Below, in pieces: positions 31,776 to 39,457 of a DNA stretch of 53,345 nt. A model generated the notes under the pieces. The model was not told where the DNA came from. It worked only from the letters and a program-made list of their open reading frames with translations, and ran no database searches. Each line of letters opens with the position of its first letter. Within the stretch, counting starts at the first letter, position 1. The stretch comes from RGIG5612 sp963599255 (lineage in GTDB: Bacteria > Bacillota > Clostridia > Lachnospirales > Lachnospiraceae), in the NCBI GenBank assembly GCA_963599255.1, contig CAVBWS010000009.1, positions 1 to 53,345 on the forward strand, in the 5' to 3' direction. The translations under genes were made by a program, and so were the position numbers.

Positions 31776-32192
31776 ATGGCAGGAGAAGTTTTAAGAGCAT
31801 TACACACAGGCATAAGTGTAAGAGATATGGATGAAGCCGTTAAATGGTATGAGAAATGGTTAGGCTTTAAACCGGTTTACGATCAGGGCTATGTTCCGCC
31901 GCTTAAAGCTCATCTGTATTTTATCGAAGATAAAAACGGATATCAGATCGAACTTTTTAAATATGACGATCCGAAGCCGACACCGGAGGACAGACTTACA
32001 CCGAACACTGACTTGCAGACATGCGGAACAAAGCATCTTGCATTAGCAATCGATGATGCTGACGCATTCAAGGAGAAATTCCTTGCAGCAGGTGGTAAAA
32101 TTGCACATGAAGTAAACATGGGCAACGATCATGTTTTGTTCATCTTGGATCCAAGCGGCACACTTATTGAGCTGATTCAGCAGCCTAAATAA
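31776..32192 (+). CDS. Glyoxalase/VOC family protein
   Basis: 138-aa vicinal oxygen chelate protein, two beta-alpha-beta-beta-beta modules. It has the N-terminal LHTGISVRDMDEAVKWYEKW, metal-ligand-type Glu in YQIELFKY, and the second module with KHLALAIDD and a closing LIELIQQP. This looks like lactoylglutathione-lyase-like proteins, but in a Clostridium relative glutathione is unlikely, so the substrate is unknown. I chose ATG 31776 because AAAGGAGAAG lies just upstream; the 23 residues before it in the same frame are Lys/Arg/Cys-rich and not family-like. Probably repressor-controlled through the palindrome upstream. Confidence 0.82.
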   Translation: MAGEVLRALHTGISVRDMDEAVKWYEKWLGFKPVYDQGYVPPLKAHLYFIEDKNGYQIELFKYDDPKPTPEDRLTPNTDLQTCGTKHLALAIDDADAFKEKFLAAGGKIAHEVNMGNDHVLFILDPSGTLIELIQQPK

Positions 32193-32232
32193 GGCTAAAT
32201 TAAACATATTACTTTGGTAGATTTTAGATAGA

Positions 32233-32252
32233 GTGCACAACATGTTGCACAA
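32233..32252. promoter_or_regulatory. Palindromic site upstream of the sugar transporter
   Basis: CAACATGTTG is a perfect 10-bp palindrome (32238-32247), within TGCACAA-CATGT-TGCACAA, where the 7-mer is also a direct repeat. It lies about 35 nt upstream of the -35 of the transporter promoter. Position fits an activator or LacI-type operator; unproven. Confidence 0.35.
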
Positions 32253-32286
32253 AATATTAAATTTGGTCAGTTAGAAAACAAATAAA

Positions 32287-32315
32287 TTGACTAAAAAAAA
32301 ACTGAGTAATATAAT
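32287..32315 (+). promoter_or_regulatory. Strong promoter of the sugar ABC transporter
   Basis: TTGACT (32287-32292), 17 nt including an A tract, and TATAAT (32310-32315). The leader before the ATG is about 55 nt and contains the small hairpin GTACTG/CAGTAC (32332-32348). Confidence 0.85.
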
Positions 32316-32376
32316 TACACTGTTAGAAATGGTACTGAGAGACAGTACTTAAGAAAATTTATAGGAGGTAACTATA

Positions 32377-33540
32377 ATGAAGAAACTTTTAGCTATCGTA
32401 TTAGCAGCTACTATGGCATTCTCCATGGCTGGTGCTTGCATGGCAGATGAAGCAGATACAGCATCTGACTTCACATGGAATGAGCAGAAGGAAGTATGGT
32501 GTATCTTACCTACAACAGGTGTTCCTGGACTTCTGATCCACGCTGACTCACTTGGTTATGTAATGGGCAAGGAAGGCTTCACTTATGTAACAAAGGATGC
32601 TCAGGGTGATCCATCACAGCAGGTATCTTATGTTGAAGATGCTATCGCAGCTGGCAACGTTGGTGCAATCATGATCGCAGCTATGGATACAGACATGCTG
32701 GAAGATGTTGCTAACCAGGCTAGAGAAGCTGGTATCGCAGTTGCATACCTTGGCGTTTCACCTTCATACGAAATCGCTGGTTACATTGCTACAGCTTACT
32801 CAATCACAGGTATGGCAGCAGTTCAGTCAGCTGAAGACTGGGTACAGAAGAGAGTAGCAGAAGGCGGAAACGTTCCTGCACTTGAAGACGGAACATATGC
32901 TATTGCTTGCGATGTTTACTATGACATCACAGATGGTATCTATCGTTCAAATGCTATGATCGGTACAGCTACAGAGTCTGACACATTCACAGTTGTTTCT
33001 GCAACACAGTCATATGGTGACTCAGCTCAGACAGATGCTTACGACAATGCTCAGGCAGTTTTAGCAGCTAACCCAGATTGCCGTGTATTCATCGCTTACG
33101 AGCCAGATGAAGCTATGGGTATCGCTTCAGCTATCGCTGACTATGCAGATCAGAACGGTCTTGACCTTGCTGACTTCTGTGTAATGCCTTGCTACTCAGT
33201 AGATGATACATTCCTTCAGATGTGGGCTGAGGTTCAGGAAGATCATTCAGCTAACGCTATCAAGGGATACGCTACATACGGCGGAACACCTACAGATGAA
33301 GAAGTTGAAGAATTCGCAGCAGCTAATGCAACAAACACAGGTATGACATTCTCAGCTACAGGTGCTAAGCTTGCAGCTATCCTTCTTGGTGTTTGCCACG
33401 TTGGTGGATATGAGTGGACATATGGCGATGCTTACTATGATGATATCTCAGCTACAAACGTATACGGATATGATTATCAGTGGAAGCAGGGCGATGAGAA
33501 CCCATGCGAACAGTACGAAGTAGATCATGCTATGTACTAA
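32377..33540 (+). CDS. Sugar ABC transporter substrate-binding protein (CUT2, RbsB-like)
   Basis: Exported binding protein, 387 aa, that delivers a sugar to the two following gene products. The signal peptide is MKKLLAIVLAATMAFSMAG. Ala18-Gly19-Ala20-Cys21 is a usable lipobox, so a membrane-tethered lipoprotein is likely, though cleavage by signal peptidase I near CMADEA is not excluded. The periplasmic-binding fold shows YVEDAIAAGNVGAIMIAA and the second lobe QAVLAANPDCRVFIAYEP. The ligand cannot be named. AGGAGG precedes the ATG; the codon pattern (many GCT, ATC, GAC) signals very high expression. Confidence 0.88.
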   Translation: MKKLLAIVLAATMAFSMAGACMADEADTASDFTWNEQKEVWCILPTTGVPGLLIHADSLGYVMGKEGFTYVTKDAQGDPSQQVSYVEDAIAAGNVGAIMIAAMDTDMLEDVANQAREAGIAVAYLGVSPSYEIAGYIATAYSITGMAAVQSAEDWVQKRVAEGGNVPALEDGTYAIACDVYYDITDGIYRSNAMIGTATESDTFTVVSATQSYGDSAQTDAYDNAQAVLAANPDCRVFIAYEPDEAMGIASAIADYADQNGLDLADFCVMPCYSVDDTFLQMWAEVQEDHSANAIKGYATYGGTPTDEEVEEFAAANATNTGMTFSATGAKLAAILLGVCHVGGYEWTYGDAYYDDISATNVYGYDYQWKQGDENPCEQYEVDHAMY

Positions 33541-33580
33541 AATTTGATTAAAATCAGATTGATGTTTAGTTGGTAATTGG

Positions 33581-33605
33581 TGGCGCGGAGTACACCTCCG
33601 CGCCA
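33581..33605 (+). promoter_or_regulatory. GC-rich hairpin between binding protein and ATPase genes
   Basis: TGGCGCGGAG (33581-33590) and CTCCGCGCCA (33596-33605) form a perfect 10-bp stem with a 5-nt loop and no T run. Such hairpins stabilize the mRNA of the binding protein or reduce read-through, giving more binding protein than transporter. Confidence 0.7.
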
Positions 33606-33648
33606 TATTTGGAATTAAGAAATTGTATTAGATGATTGTGAGGTTTTT

Positions 33649-35157
33649 ATGGAAAATAAGCAACCGACATTATCATTGAAGGGCATCAGGAAAGTATTCC
33701 CGGGTGTCGTTGCTCTGGATAATGTTTCAATAGACTTTTATCCTGGCGAGGTTCACGCTCTTATAGGCGAGAATGGTGCAGGAAAGTCAACCTTCATAAA
33801 GACCATTACAGGTGCACATGCACCTGATGGGGGAACTATCACTATAGATGGTCAGACATATAATGCCATGACCCCTGCTCTCGCAAGATCTCATGGTATT
33901 GAATGTATTTATCAGGAATTCAACCTGATTGATGTTCTTTCAGCAGCAGAGAATATCTGCTACGGAGAGAAGATTAGTAAATTCGTTAATCAGAAAAAGA
34001 TGAACGAAATTGCACAGAAGATTTTCGACGATTTCGGAGTTGATATCAATCCAAGAACATTGGTTAGAGATCTTACTCCTGGACATATGCAGATTGTTGA
34101 AATAGCAAAGTCTGTTTCTAAAAAGTGCGAAGTACTTATTCTTGATGAGCCTACAGCACCTCTTTCATTAGCAGAGGTTGATATTCTGTTTAAGATCGTA
34201 AATAAGTTAAGAGATGAGGGCGTAGCTATTATCTTCATTTCACACAGACTTGATGAAGTATTCGAATTAACAGATCGTATCTCTATTCTCCGTGATGGTG
34301 AATATATTACTACTGTTATGACTAAGGATACAAACAGAGCTGAGCTTATCAAGTACATGGTAGGACGTGAAATGACAGCTACATTCCCACCGCGTAATGC
34401 TGAAATAGGTGAAGTCAAGCTTGAACTTAAGAATCTTACAGGAAATGGTGTTAAGAATATCTCGTTCAAGGCACGCAGGGGAGAAGTCCTGGGTGTTTCC
34501 GGACTTGTAGGAGCCGGACGTACAGAAATAATGAAGGTTGTGTACGGCGCAGAGAAGAAACAGTGGGGCGAGATCTACGTAGATGGTAAACTTGCCAACA
34601 TTAAGAGTCCTAGAGAGGCAATGCATAAGTATGGTATCTGCCTGATTCCTGAGGACAGAAAACGAGAAGGCTGTTTCTTGTCGGAGACAATATCATGGAA
34701 CATTGTATACAATGTCCTTGGTAAGATTTCCAAGTTCGGCTTCGTAGACAAAAAGAAAGAAAAAGAAATTGCTGACTATTACGGAAAGGCAATGAGAATT
34801 AAGGCACCGAACCTTGATGCTACAAAAGTTATGACATTATCTGGTGGTAACCAGCAGAAGGTTGTAATTGGTAAGGCACTGGCAACACAGTCCGATGTAG
34901 TTATATTCGATGAACCTACAAGAGGTATCGACGTAGGCGCTAAATATGAGATTTATGAGCTTATGAATCAGATGTGTGAACAGGGTAAGTGCGTTATCAT
35001 GATTACATCTGACATGGAAGAATTACTCGGAATGTCAGACAGAATTGTAGTATTTGGTGAGAGATGTCTTGCCGGTGAACTTGAAAAGTCAGAGTTCAGT
35101 CAAGAGAAGATTCTTGATATGGCTTCAACCGGCGGGCCAAGAAATGCGGAGGATTAA
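33649..35157 (+). CDS. Sugar ABC transporter ATP-binding protein (two NBDs, RbsA/MglA-like)
   Basis: 502-aa tandem ATPase for a CUT2 importer. First NBD: Walker A GENGAGKST near residue 40, Walker B VLILDEPTA. Its LSGGQ-type signature is replaced by LTPGHMQIVEIAK, as is common in this family. Second NBD (from about 255): GLVGAGRTE in place of Walker A, signature LSGGNQQKV, Walker B VVIFDEPTRGID. Typical for RbsA-type proteins, where the second site is degenerate. GAGG upstream; the permease starts 3 nt after the stop. Confidence 0.92.
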   Translation: MENKQPTLSLKGIRKVFPGVVALDNVSIDFYPGEVHALIGENGAGKSTFIKTITGAHAPDGGTITIDGQTYNAMTPALARSHGIECIYQEFNLIDVLSAAENICYGEKISKFVNQKKMNEIAQKIFDDFGVDINPRTLVRDLTPGHMQIVEIAKSVSKKCEVLILDEPTAPLSLAEVDILFKIVNKLRDEGVAIIFISHRLDEVFELTDRISILRDGEYITTVMTKDTNRAELIKYMVGREMTATFPPRNAEIGEVKLELKNLTGNGVKNISFKARRGEVLGVSGLVGAGRTEIMKVVYGAEKKQWGEIYVDGKLANIKSPREAMHKYGICLIPEDRKREGCFLSETISWNIVYNVLGKISKFGFVDKKKEKEIADYYGKAMRIKAPNLDATKVMTLSGGNQQKVVIGKALATQSDVVIFDEPTRGIDVGAKYEIYELMNQMCEQGKCVIMITSDMEELLGMSDRIVVFGERCLAGELEKSEFSQEKILDMASTGGPRNAED

Positions 35158-35160
35158 TTT

Positions 35161-36198
35161 ATGGAAAAGAAAATCGATTATTCCGGTCTGTTACGTAAAT
35201 TTATGATGTACATTGTACTTGTCATATTGATGATTGCTTTCCAGTTAATATGTAAGTCATCTACAGGTCGTAGTTTCCTTTCTTTATCTAATATGATGAA
35301 TATTTTGGGACAGAATGCTTACCTGCTTATAACAGGTATCGGTATCACCTTCATCATGTTAGGCGGAGCAATGGACTTGTCTACAGGTTATTTGCTTTCA
35401 ACATTAGGTATTCTTATGGCACTTATTGATACTGCTTCAGGCAGCTTCGTTCTGTCTATGGGTCTTGGTATCATTTGTGGTATTCTTATTTCTGGTTTCA
35501 ACGGCGTTATGTATGCATGGTTGAGAGTATTCCCATTCATCATAACACTTGCTACACAGTACATCTTAAATGGTGCTACATACCTGCTCTCAGGTGGTGT
35601 ACAGAAAACATATAAGGGACTGTCAGATGCGTTCAAGTTCCTTGGTGGTGCTAACATTCCTTTCTTGGGAGGAAGTTATGTAAAATCAGGTGTTATCGTA
35701 ATGATCATCCTGGTTATCATCGGTGCTCTTATCCTTAACAAGACACACTTTGGACGTAACGTATATGCTCTTGGTTCAAACCCGGATGCAGTTGCTCTTT
35801 CAGGTGTAAGCGTTGCTAAGATGAGAATAGCAATCTTCGCTCTTGCAGGTTTATTCTTCGCATTTGCTCAGATTGTTAACATCGGTAAGATTGGTTCAGC
35901 TTCTCAGTCAATGGGTATCGGCGCAGAGTTCACAGCAATGGCTGGTGCAATGCTCGGCGGTATCAAGATGGGCGGCGGCGGCGGCAAGATCAACAACATG
36001 GTTGTTGGTACTCTTATCATCGCTGTTCTTAACCAGGGCTTCAACTTCCTTAATGTTAACCAGTATTGGCAGGATGTTGCTCTTGGTATCGTTCTTCTGT
36101 TCGCAGTTGCTCTTGATGAAATGCAGACTCGTGCTACTATCAATGCAGCTAAGAAGGTTAGTGGAAAGGCTCCGGAACCAACCAAGACAGCAGCTTAA
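35161..36198 (+). CDS. Sugar ABC transporter permease (CUT2, RbsC-like)
   Basis: 345-aa membrane protein with about 8-10 hydrophobic helices that forms the channel for the binding protein and ATPase upstream. The GANPDAVALSGV-like segment (here LGSNPDAVALSGVSVAK) and the GAMLGGIKMGGGGGKI loop are characteristic of RbsC/XylH/MglC permeases. GGAGG precedes the ATG. It is the only permease gene, so it should act as a homodimer. Confidence 0.92.
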   Translation: MEKKIDYSGLLRKFMMYIVLVILMIAFQLICKSSTGRSFLSLSNMMNILGQNAYLLITGIGITFIMLGGAMDLSTGYLLSTLGILMALIDTASGSFVLSMGLGIICGILISGFNGVMYAWLRVFPFIITLATQYILNGATYLLSGGVQKTYKGLSDAFKFLGGANIPFLGGSYVKSGVIVMIILVIIGALILNKTHFGRNVYALGSNPDAVALSGVSVAKMRIAIFALAGLFFAFAQIVNIGKIGSASQSMGIGAEFTAMAGAMLGGIKMGGGGGKINNMVVGTLIIAVLNQGFNFLNVNQYWQDVALGIVLLFAVALDEMQTRATINAAKKVSGKAPEPTKTAA

Positions 36199-36229
36199 GA
36201 TTAATACAAGAGAATACAATTCAAAAAAT

Positions 36230-36266
36230 AAACAGATATCCTGTGCAAACGGGGTATCTGTTTTTA
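36230..36266 (+). terminator. Terminator of the sugar transporter operon
   Basis: A 12-bp stem (36230-36241 with 36252-36263, one G-T pair) followed by Ts. Between here and the nrdR promoter (36267-36439) I see nothing recognisable. Confidence 0.88.
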
Positions 36267-36439
36267 CTTTATAAAAAACACCTTCAGTGCTACGTGAGCA
36301 CAAATTTGCTCCTGTTAAAAAATGCTTCGTCATGCTGGGAGTTCATAAGAACTATGGGTGCTGCGGGCAGCCAAATTAGCCAGGAAAATCCTGCGACCGA
36401 TAATTACTGAAATTTTCCCCGACTTCGCAGTCAAACTAC

Positions 36440-36468
36440 TTGATATAGAAAAAAAAATTAAGTATAAT
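36440..36468 (+). promoter_or_regulatory. Near-consensus promoter immediately before nrdR (leaderless layout)
   Basis: TTGATA (36440-36445), 17 nt and TATAAT (36463-36468). The nrdR ATG begins only 9 nt after the -10, so transcription would start about 2-4 nt before the start codon, and no ribosome binding site is possible. Confidence 0.75.
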
Positions 36469-36477
36469 CCACACATT

Positions 36478-36924
36478 ATGAAATGTCCATTTTGTTCATG
36501 TTGCGATACGAAAGTCCTTGATTCACGTCCTAATGATGATAAAACAGCCATCAGAAGGAGACGTGAATGTGAGAACTGCCATCGAAGATTCACAACATAT
36601 GAGAAGATCGAAACCATACCGATAATGGTACTAAAAAAAGATGGCAATACTGAATCTTATGACAGAGGCAAGATTGAGCGAGGTATATTGCAGGCTTGCT
36701 ATAAGCGGCATGTAACAAGGGAAAAGATTGAACAGGTCGTGGATGAGATTGAAAACGAGATATTCTCACTGGGATGTTCAGAAATTAAGAGCAGTGATAT
36801 AGGCGAAATAGTAATGGACAAGATAAAGGAAGTTGATTCTGTAGCCTATGTCAGATTCGCTTCTGTTTACAGGCAATTTAAGGATGTTAATACATTTATA
36901 GAAGAAATAAAAAAGCTTTGTTGA
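36478..36924 (+). CDS. nrdR: Transcriptional repressor NrdR
   Basis: Zinc-ribbon/ATP-cone regulator of ribonucleotide reductase genes. 148 aa, normal length. It has CPFC and CENC metal pairs (MKCPFCSCCDTKVLDSRP, RRECENCHRRFTTYE) and an ATP-cone domain from about residue 48 (VLKKDGNTESYDRGKIERG). The start MKCPFC is invariant in the family; a longer open frame upstream from 36358 is not family-like. It probably has a leaderless mRNA. The next gene begins 3 nt after its stop. Confidence 0.96.
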   Translation: MKCPFCSCCDTKVLDSRPNDDKTAIRRRRECENCHRRFTTYEKIETIPIMVLKKDGNTESYDRGKIERGILQACYKRHVTREKIEQVVDEIENEIFSLGCSEIKSSDIGEIVMDKIKEVDSVAYVRFASVYRQFKDVNTFIEEIKKLC

Positions 36925-36927
36925 AAT

Positions 36928-37443
36928 ATGTTTAAGAAGTTTTATCCTACAGTTTTTTATAAATCAGCATACGAAATCGACTTTAAAAAATTGTACGACA
37001 AGGGATACAGAGGTTTGTTAACCGACGTTGATAATACTCTTGTAAGACATGGAGCTCCGAGTGATGAGCATTCGGAAGCTCTTTTTGTTATGTTAAGGGA
37101 AATAGGATGGAAGGTGTGCATCATTTCCAATAATGATGAAACCAGGGTTAAATCATTTGCGGAAAAGGTAAAATCTCTGTATATATATGATGCGCATAAA
37201 CCGGATGCCGGCGGATATATTGAGGGAATGAAGAAAATCGGAACAGATAAGAACAATACACTGATGCTGGGGGATCAGTTGTTCACTGATGTTTACGGAG
37301 CAAATAAAGCGGGCATAAAATCCATACTAGTGAAGCCAATCTATATTGACCATAAACCATTAATTTTGTTAAAACGAGTCGGGGAAGCCATCGTAAAATT
37401 CTTTTACAGGATTTATTCCATGAAGCATCCCGAACAGCTATAG
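36928..37443 (+). CDS. yqeG: YqeG family HAD-type phosphatase
   Basis: 171-aa haloacid dehalogenase-fold phosphatase of the YqeG/HAD-IIIA group. The nucleophile motif LLTDVDNTLV is near residue 32, SNN is motif II, a Lys is motif III, and GDQLFTDVYGAN supplies the acidic motif IV. Cytoplasmic; the substrate is not established for most members. No strong ribosome binding site is seen, so translation may depend on coupling to nrdR, 3 nt upstream. Confidence 0.9.
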   Translation: MFKKFYPTVFYKSAYEIDFKKLYDKGYRGLLTDVDNTLVRHGAPSDEHSEALFVMLREIGWKVCIISNNDETRVKSFAEKVKSLYIYDAHKPDAGGYIEGMKKIGTDKNNTLMLGDQLFTDVYGANKAGIKSILVKPIYIDHKPLILLKRVGEAIVKFFYRIYSMKHPEQL

Positions 37444-37537
37444 GTTCTGTTCTGCGTATAAGGCTTAACTTGTATCAAATGCATAATTAGTTTCAATGAT
37501 TTTTGAAAATATTGTACGAAAAAAATTGATTTTTCGG

Positions 37538-37566
37538 TTGAAACAGCAAAAAATATGTTTTAATAT
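37538..37566 (+). promoter_or_regulatory. Promoter of the ABC exporter operon
   Basis: TTGAAA (37538-37543), 17 nt and TAATAT (37561-37566), giving a leader of about 124 nt before the first exporter gene. Confidence 0.6.
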
Positions 37567-37632
37567 CAAAATATTGACGCAGAAGAAAGCAAGTAACCAA
37601 TCATAATATTTTTTAAAAAGGTAATGAAATTG

Positions 37633-37665
37633 TTGATGAGACCATGAGGTATCATCAATGTTTTT
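37633..37665 (+). terminator. Terminator-like hairpin in the exporter leader
   Basis: TTGATGA, a G-A mismatch and ACC pair with GGT and TCATCAA (37633-37658) around the loop ATGA, followed by TGTTTTTG. Lying between the promoter and the first gene, it may be an attenuator; it could also simply end the nrdR-yqeG transcript. Confidence 0.5.
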
Positions 37666-37696
37666 GTACCATAAAAAAGAGACAGGAGAGTTTTAG

Positions 37697-39457
37697 ATGC
37701 TTAAATTGTTTAGGTATATGAAAACCAGAGACTGCATTTATATGCTGGGAATACTGGTCTTTGTTGTTATATCTGTCTGGTGCACACTTACAATGCCGGA
37801 TTATATGACGCAAATTACGCAGCTTGTTGAGACCGGCGGCGAGATGTCTGAAGTATGGAAATCAGGCGGAATAATGCTTGCATTTGCCTTCGGTGATGTT
37901 ATATGTACGATAGTCATAGGTTTCTTCACATCACAGGTTGCGGCTAATTTCTCAAGAAATCTTAGAAAAGAGCTTTACGATAAGGTCGTAGGCTTCTCCA
38001 TGGAGGAAATTAACAACTTCTCCACCTCCAGCCTTGTTACAAGGTCAACCAATGATATTGTTCAGATTGTTCAGATAATTTCCATGGGATTACAGATGCT
38101 GTTGAAGGCACCTATTATAGCCATCTGGGCTGTATTCAAGATCCTGGATAAGGGTTGGCAATGGATACTCGTAACAGCCATCGCAGTACTGGTCGTTGTT
38201 ATCGTGATCGCTATATGTCTTATCCTGGTTACACCTAAGTTCAAGCTGATTCAGAAATTAACTGACAAGATGAATCTTATTACAAGAGAAAATCTTACTG
38301 GTGTGCGAGTTGTAAGAGCATATAATGCAGAACACTATCAGGAAGAAAAATTTGACGCAGCTAATAGGGAAATAACCAAAAACCATTTATTTACCGGCAA
38401 AACAATGGCTCTTCTCATGCCGTCTATGCAATTTGTAATGAGCATGACCTCATTATGTGTTTATTGGGTTGGCGCCTTTATAATCATGAACCAAACAGAT
38501 GTCATGTCTAAGATAGAGACCTTTAGTAAGCTGGTTGTATTCATGGCATATGCTATACAGATCATCATGGCATTCATGATGGTATCAATGATATTCATGT
38601 TTCTTCCGAGAGCCCAGGTTTCGGCAGCCAGAATACTGGAAGTACTTGATATGAAGACGAAGATCTCGGACGGAAATGTCGGAAATGATCAGCCGATTAA
38701 GGGAGAAGTAGAATTTAGGAATGTATCATTCAGTTATCCGGGAGCTCAGGAACGGGTTCTTGATAATATAACCTTCAAAGCAAATCCGGGAGAGACAGTT
38801 GCCTTCATTGGGTCAACCGGCTCCGGTAAGAGTACGCTTATCAATCTGGTTCCGAGATTTTTCGATGCCTCAGAGGGAGAGGTTATTGTTGACGGTGAAA
38901 ATGTAAAATCCTATGTACTAAAGGATCTTCGTGATAAGATCGGATATGTATCACAGAAGGCAATATTGTTTAAAGGAACCATCGCTTCTAATGTTGACTA
39001 TGGAGATACAGACAGAACCCATGCTTCTGATGAGGATATAATTCATGCAATGCAGGTGGCTCAGGGTAAGGATATTTTAGACAAAGAAGCCGAGGGCATA
39101 AATGCCCCTGTAGCTCAGGGCGGAACAAACTTCTCAGGCGGTCAGAAGCAGAGAATTTCTATAGCCAGAGCTATTTGCAAGAAGCCAGAGATATTTATAT
39201 TTGACGATTCCTTCTCAGCCCTTGACTATAAAACGGATAAAAAGCTCAGAGCTGAACTTAAGAAGGAAACAAATGGAGCAACCATATTGATAGTTGCTCA
39301 GCGAATAGGAACAGTCAAGGACGCTGATAAGATAATAGTTCTCGATGAAGGTAAGATGGCAGGAATCGGTAAACATGAGGAATTGTTGAAGAATTGTGAA
39401 GTTTACCGTCAGATTGCTTATTCACAGCTGTCAAAGGAGGAATTGGAAAATGCGTAG
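37697..39457 (+). CDS. ABC exporter half-transporter, subunit with degenerate Walker B
   Basis: 586-aa fusion of a six-helix membrane domain (about 1-310) and an NBD. Walker A is GSTGSGKST at about 372, the signature FSGGQKQR is canonical, but Walker B reads FIFDDSFSALD with Asp504 where the catalytic Glu should be. It pairs with the next gene, which overlaps by 8 nt. The layout matches heterodimeric type IV exporters such as TM287/288 or BmrCD, with one inactive ATP site. Multidrug or lipid export is plausible; the substrate is unknown. GGAG precedes the ATG. Confidence 0.9.
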   Translation: MLKLFRYMKTRDCIYMLGILVFVVISVWCTLTMPDYMTQITQLVETGGEMSEVWKSGGIMLAFAFGDVICTIVIGFFTSQVAANFSRNLRKELYDKVVGFSMEEINNFSTSSLVTRSTNDIVQIVQIISMGLQMLLKAPIIAIWAVFKILDKGWQWILVTAIAVLVVVIVIAICLILVTPKFKLIQKLTDKMNLITRENLTGVRVVRAYNAEHYQEEKFDAANREITKNHLFTGKTMALLMPSMQFVMSMTSLCVYWVGAFIIMNQTDVMSKIETFSKLVVFMAYAIQIIMAFMMVSMIFMFLPRAQVSAARILEVLDMKTKISDGNVGNDQPIKGEVEFRNVSFSYPGAQERVLDNITFKANPGETVAFIGSTGSGKSTLINLVPRFFDASEGEVIVDGENVKSYVLKDLRDKIGYVSQKAILFKGTIASNVDYGDTDRTHASDEDIIHAMQVAQGKDILDKEAEGINAPVAQGGTNFSGGQKQRISIARAICKKPEIFIFDDSFSALDYKTDKKLRAELKKETNGATILIVAQRIGTVKDADKIIVLDEGKMAGIGKHEELLKNCEVYRQIAYSQLSKEELENA

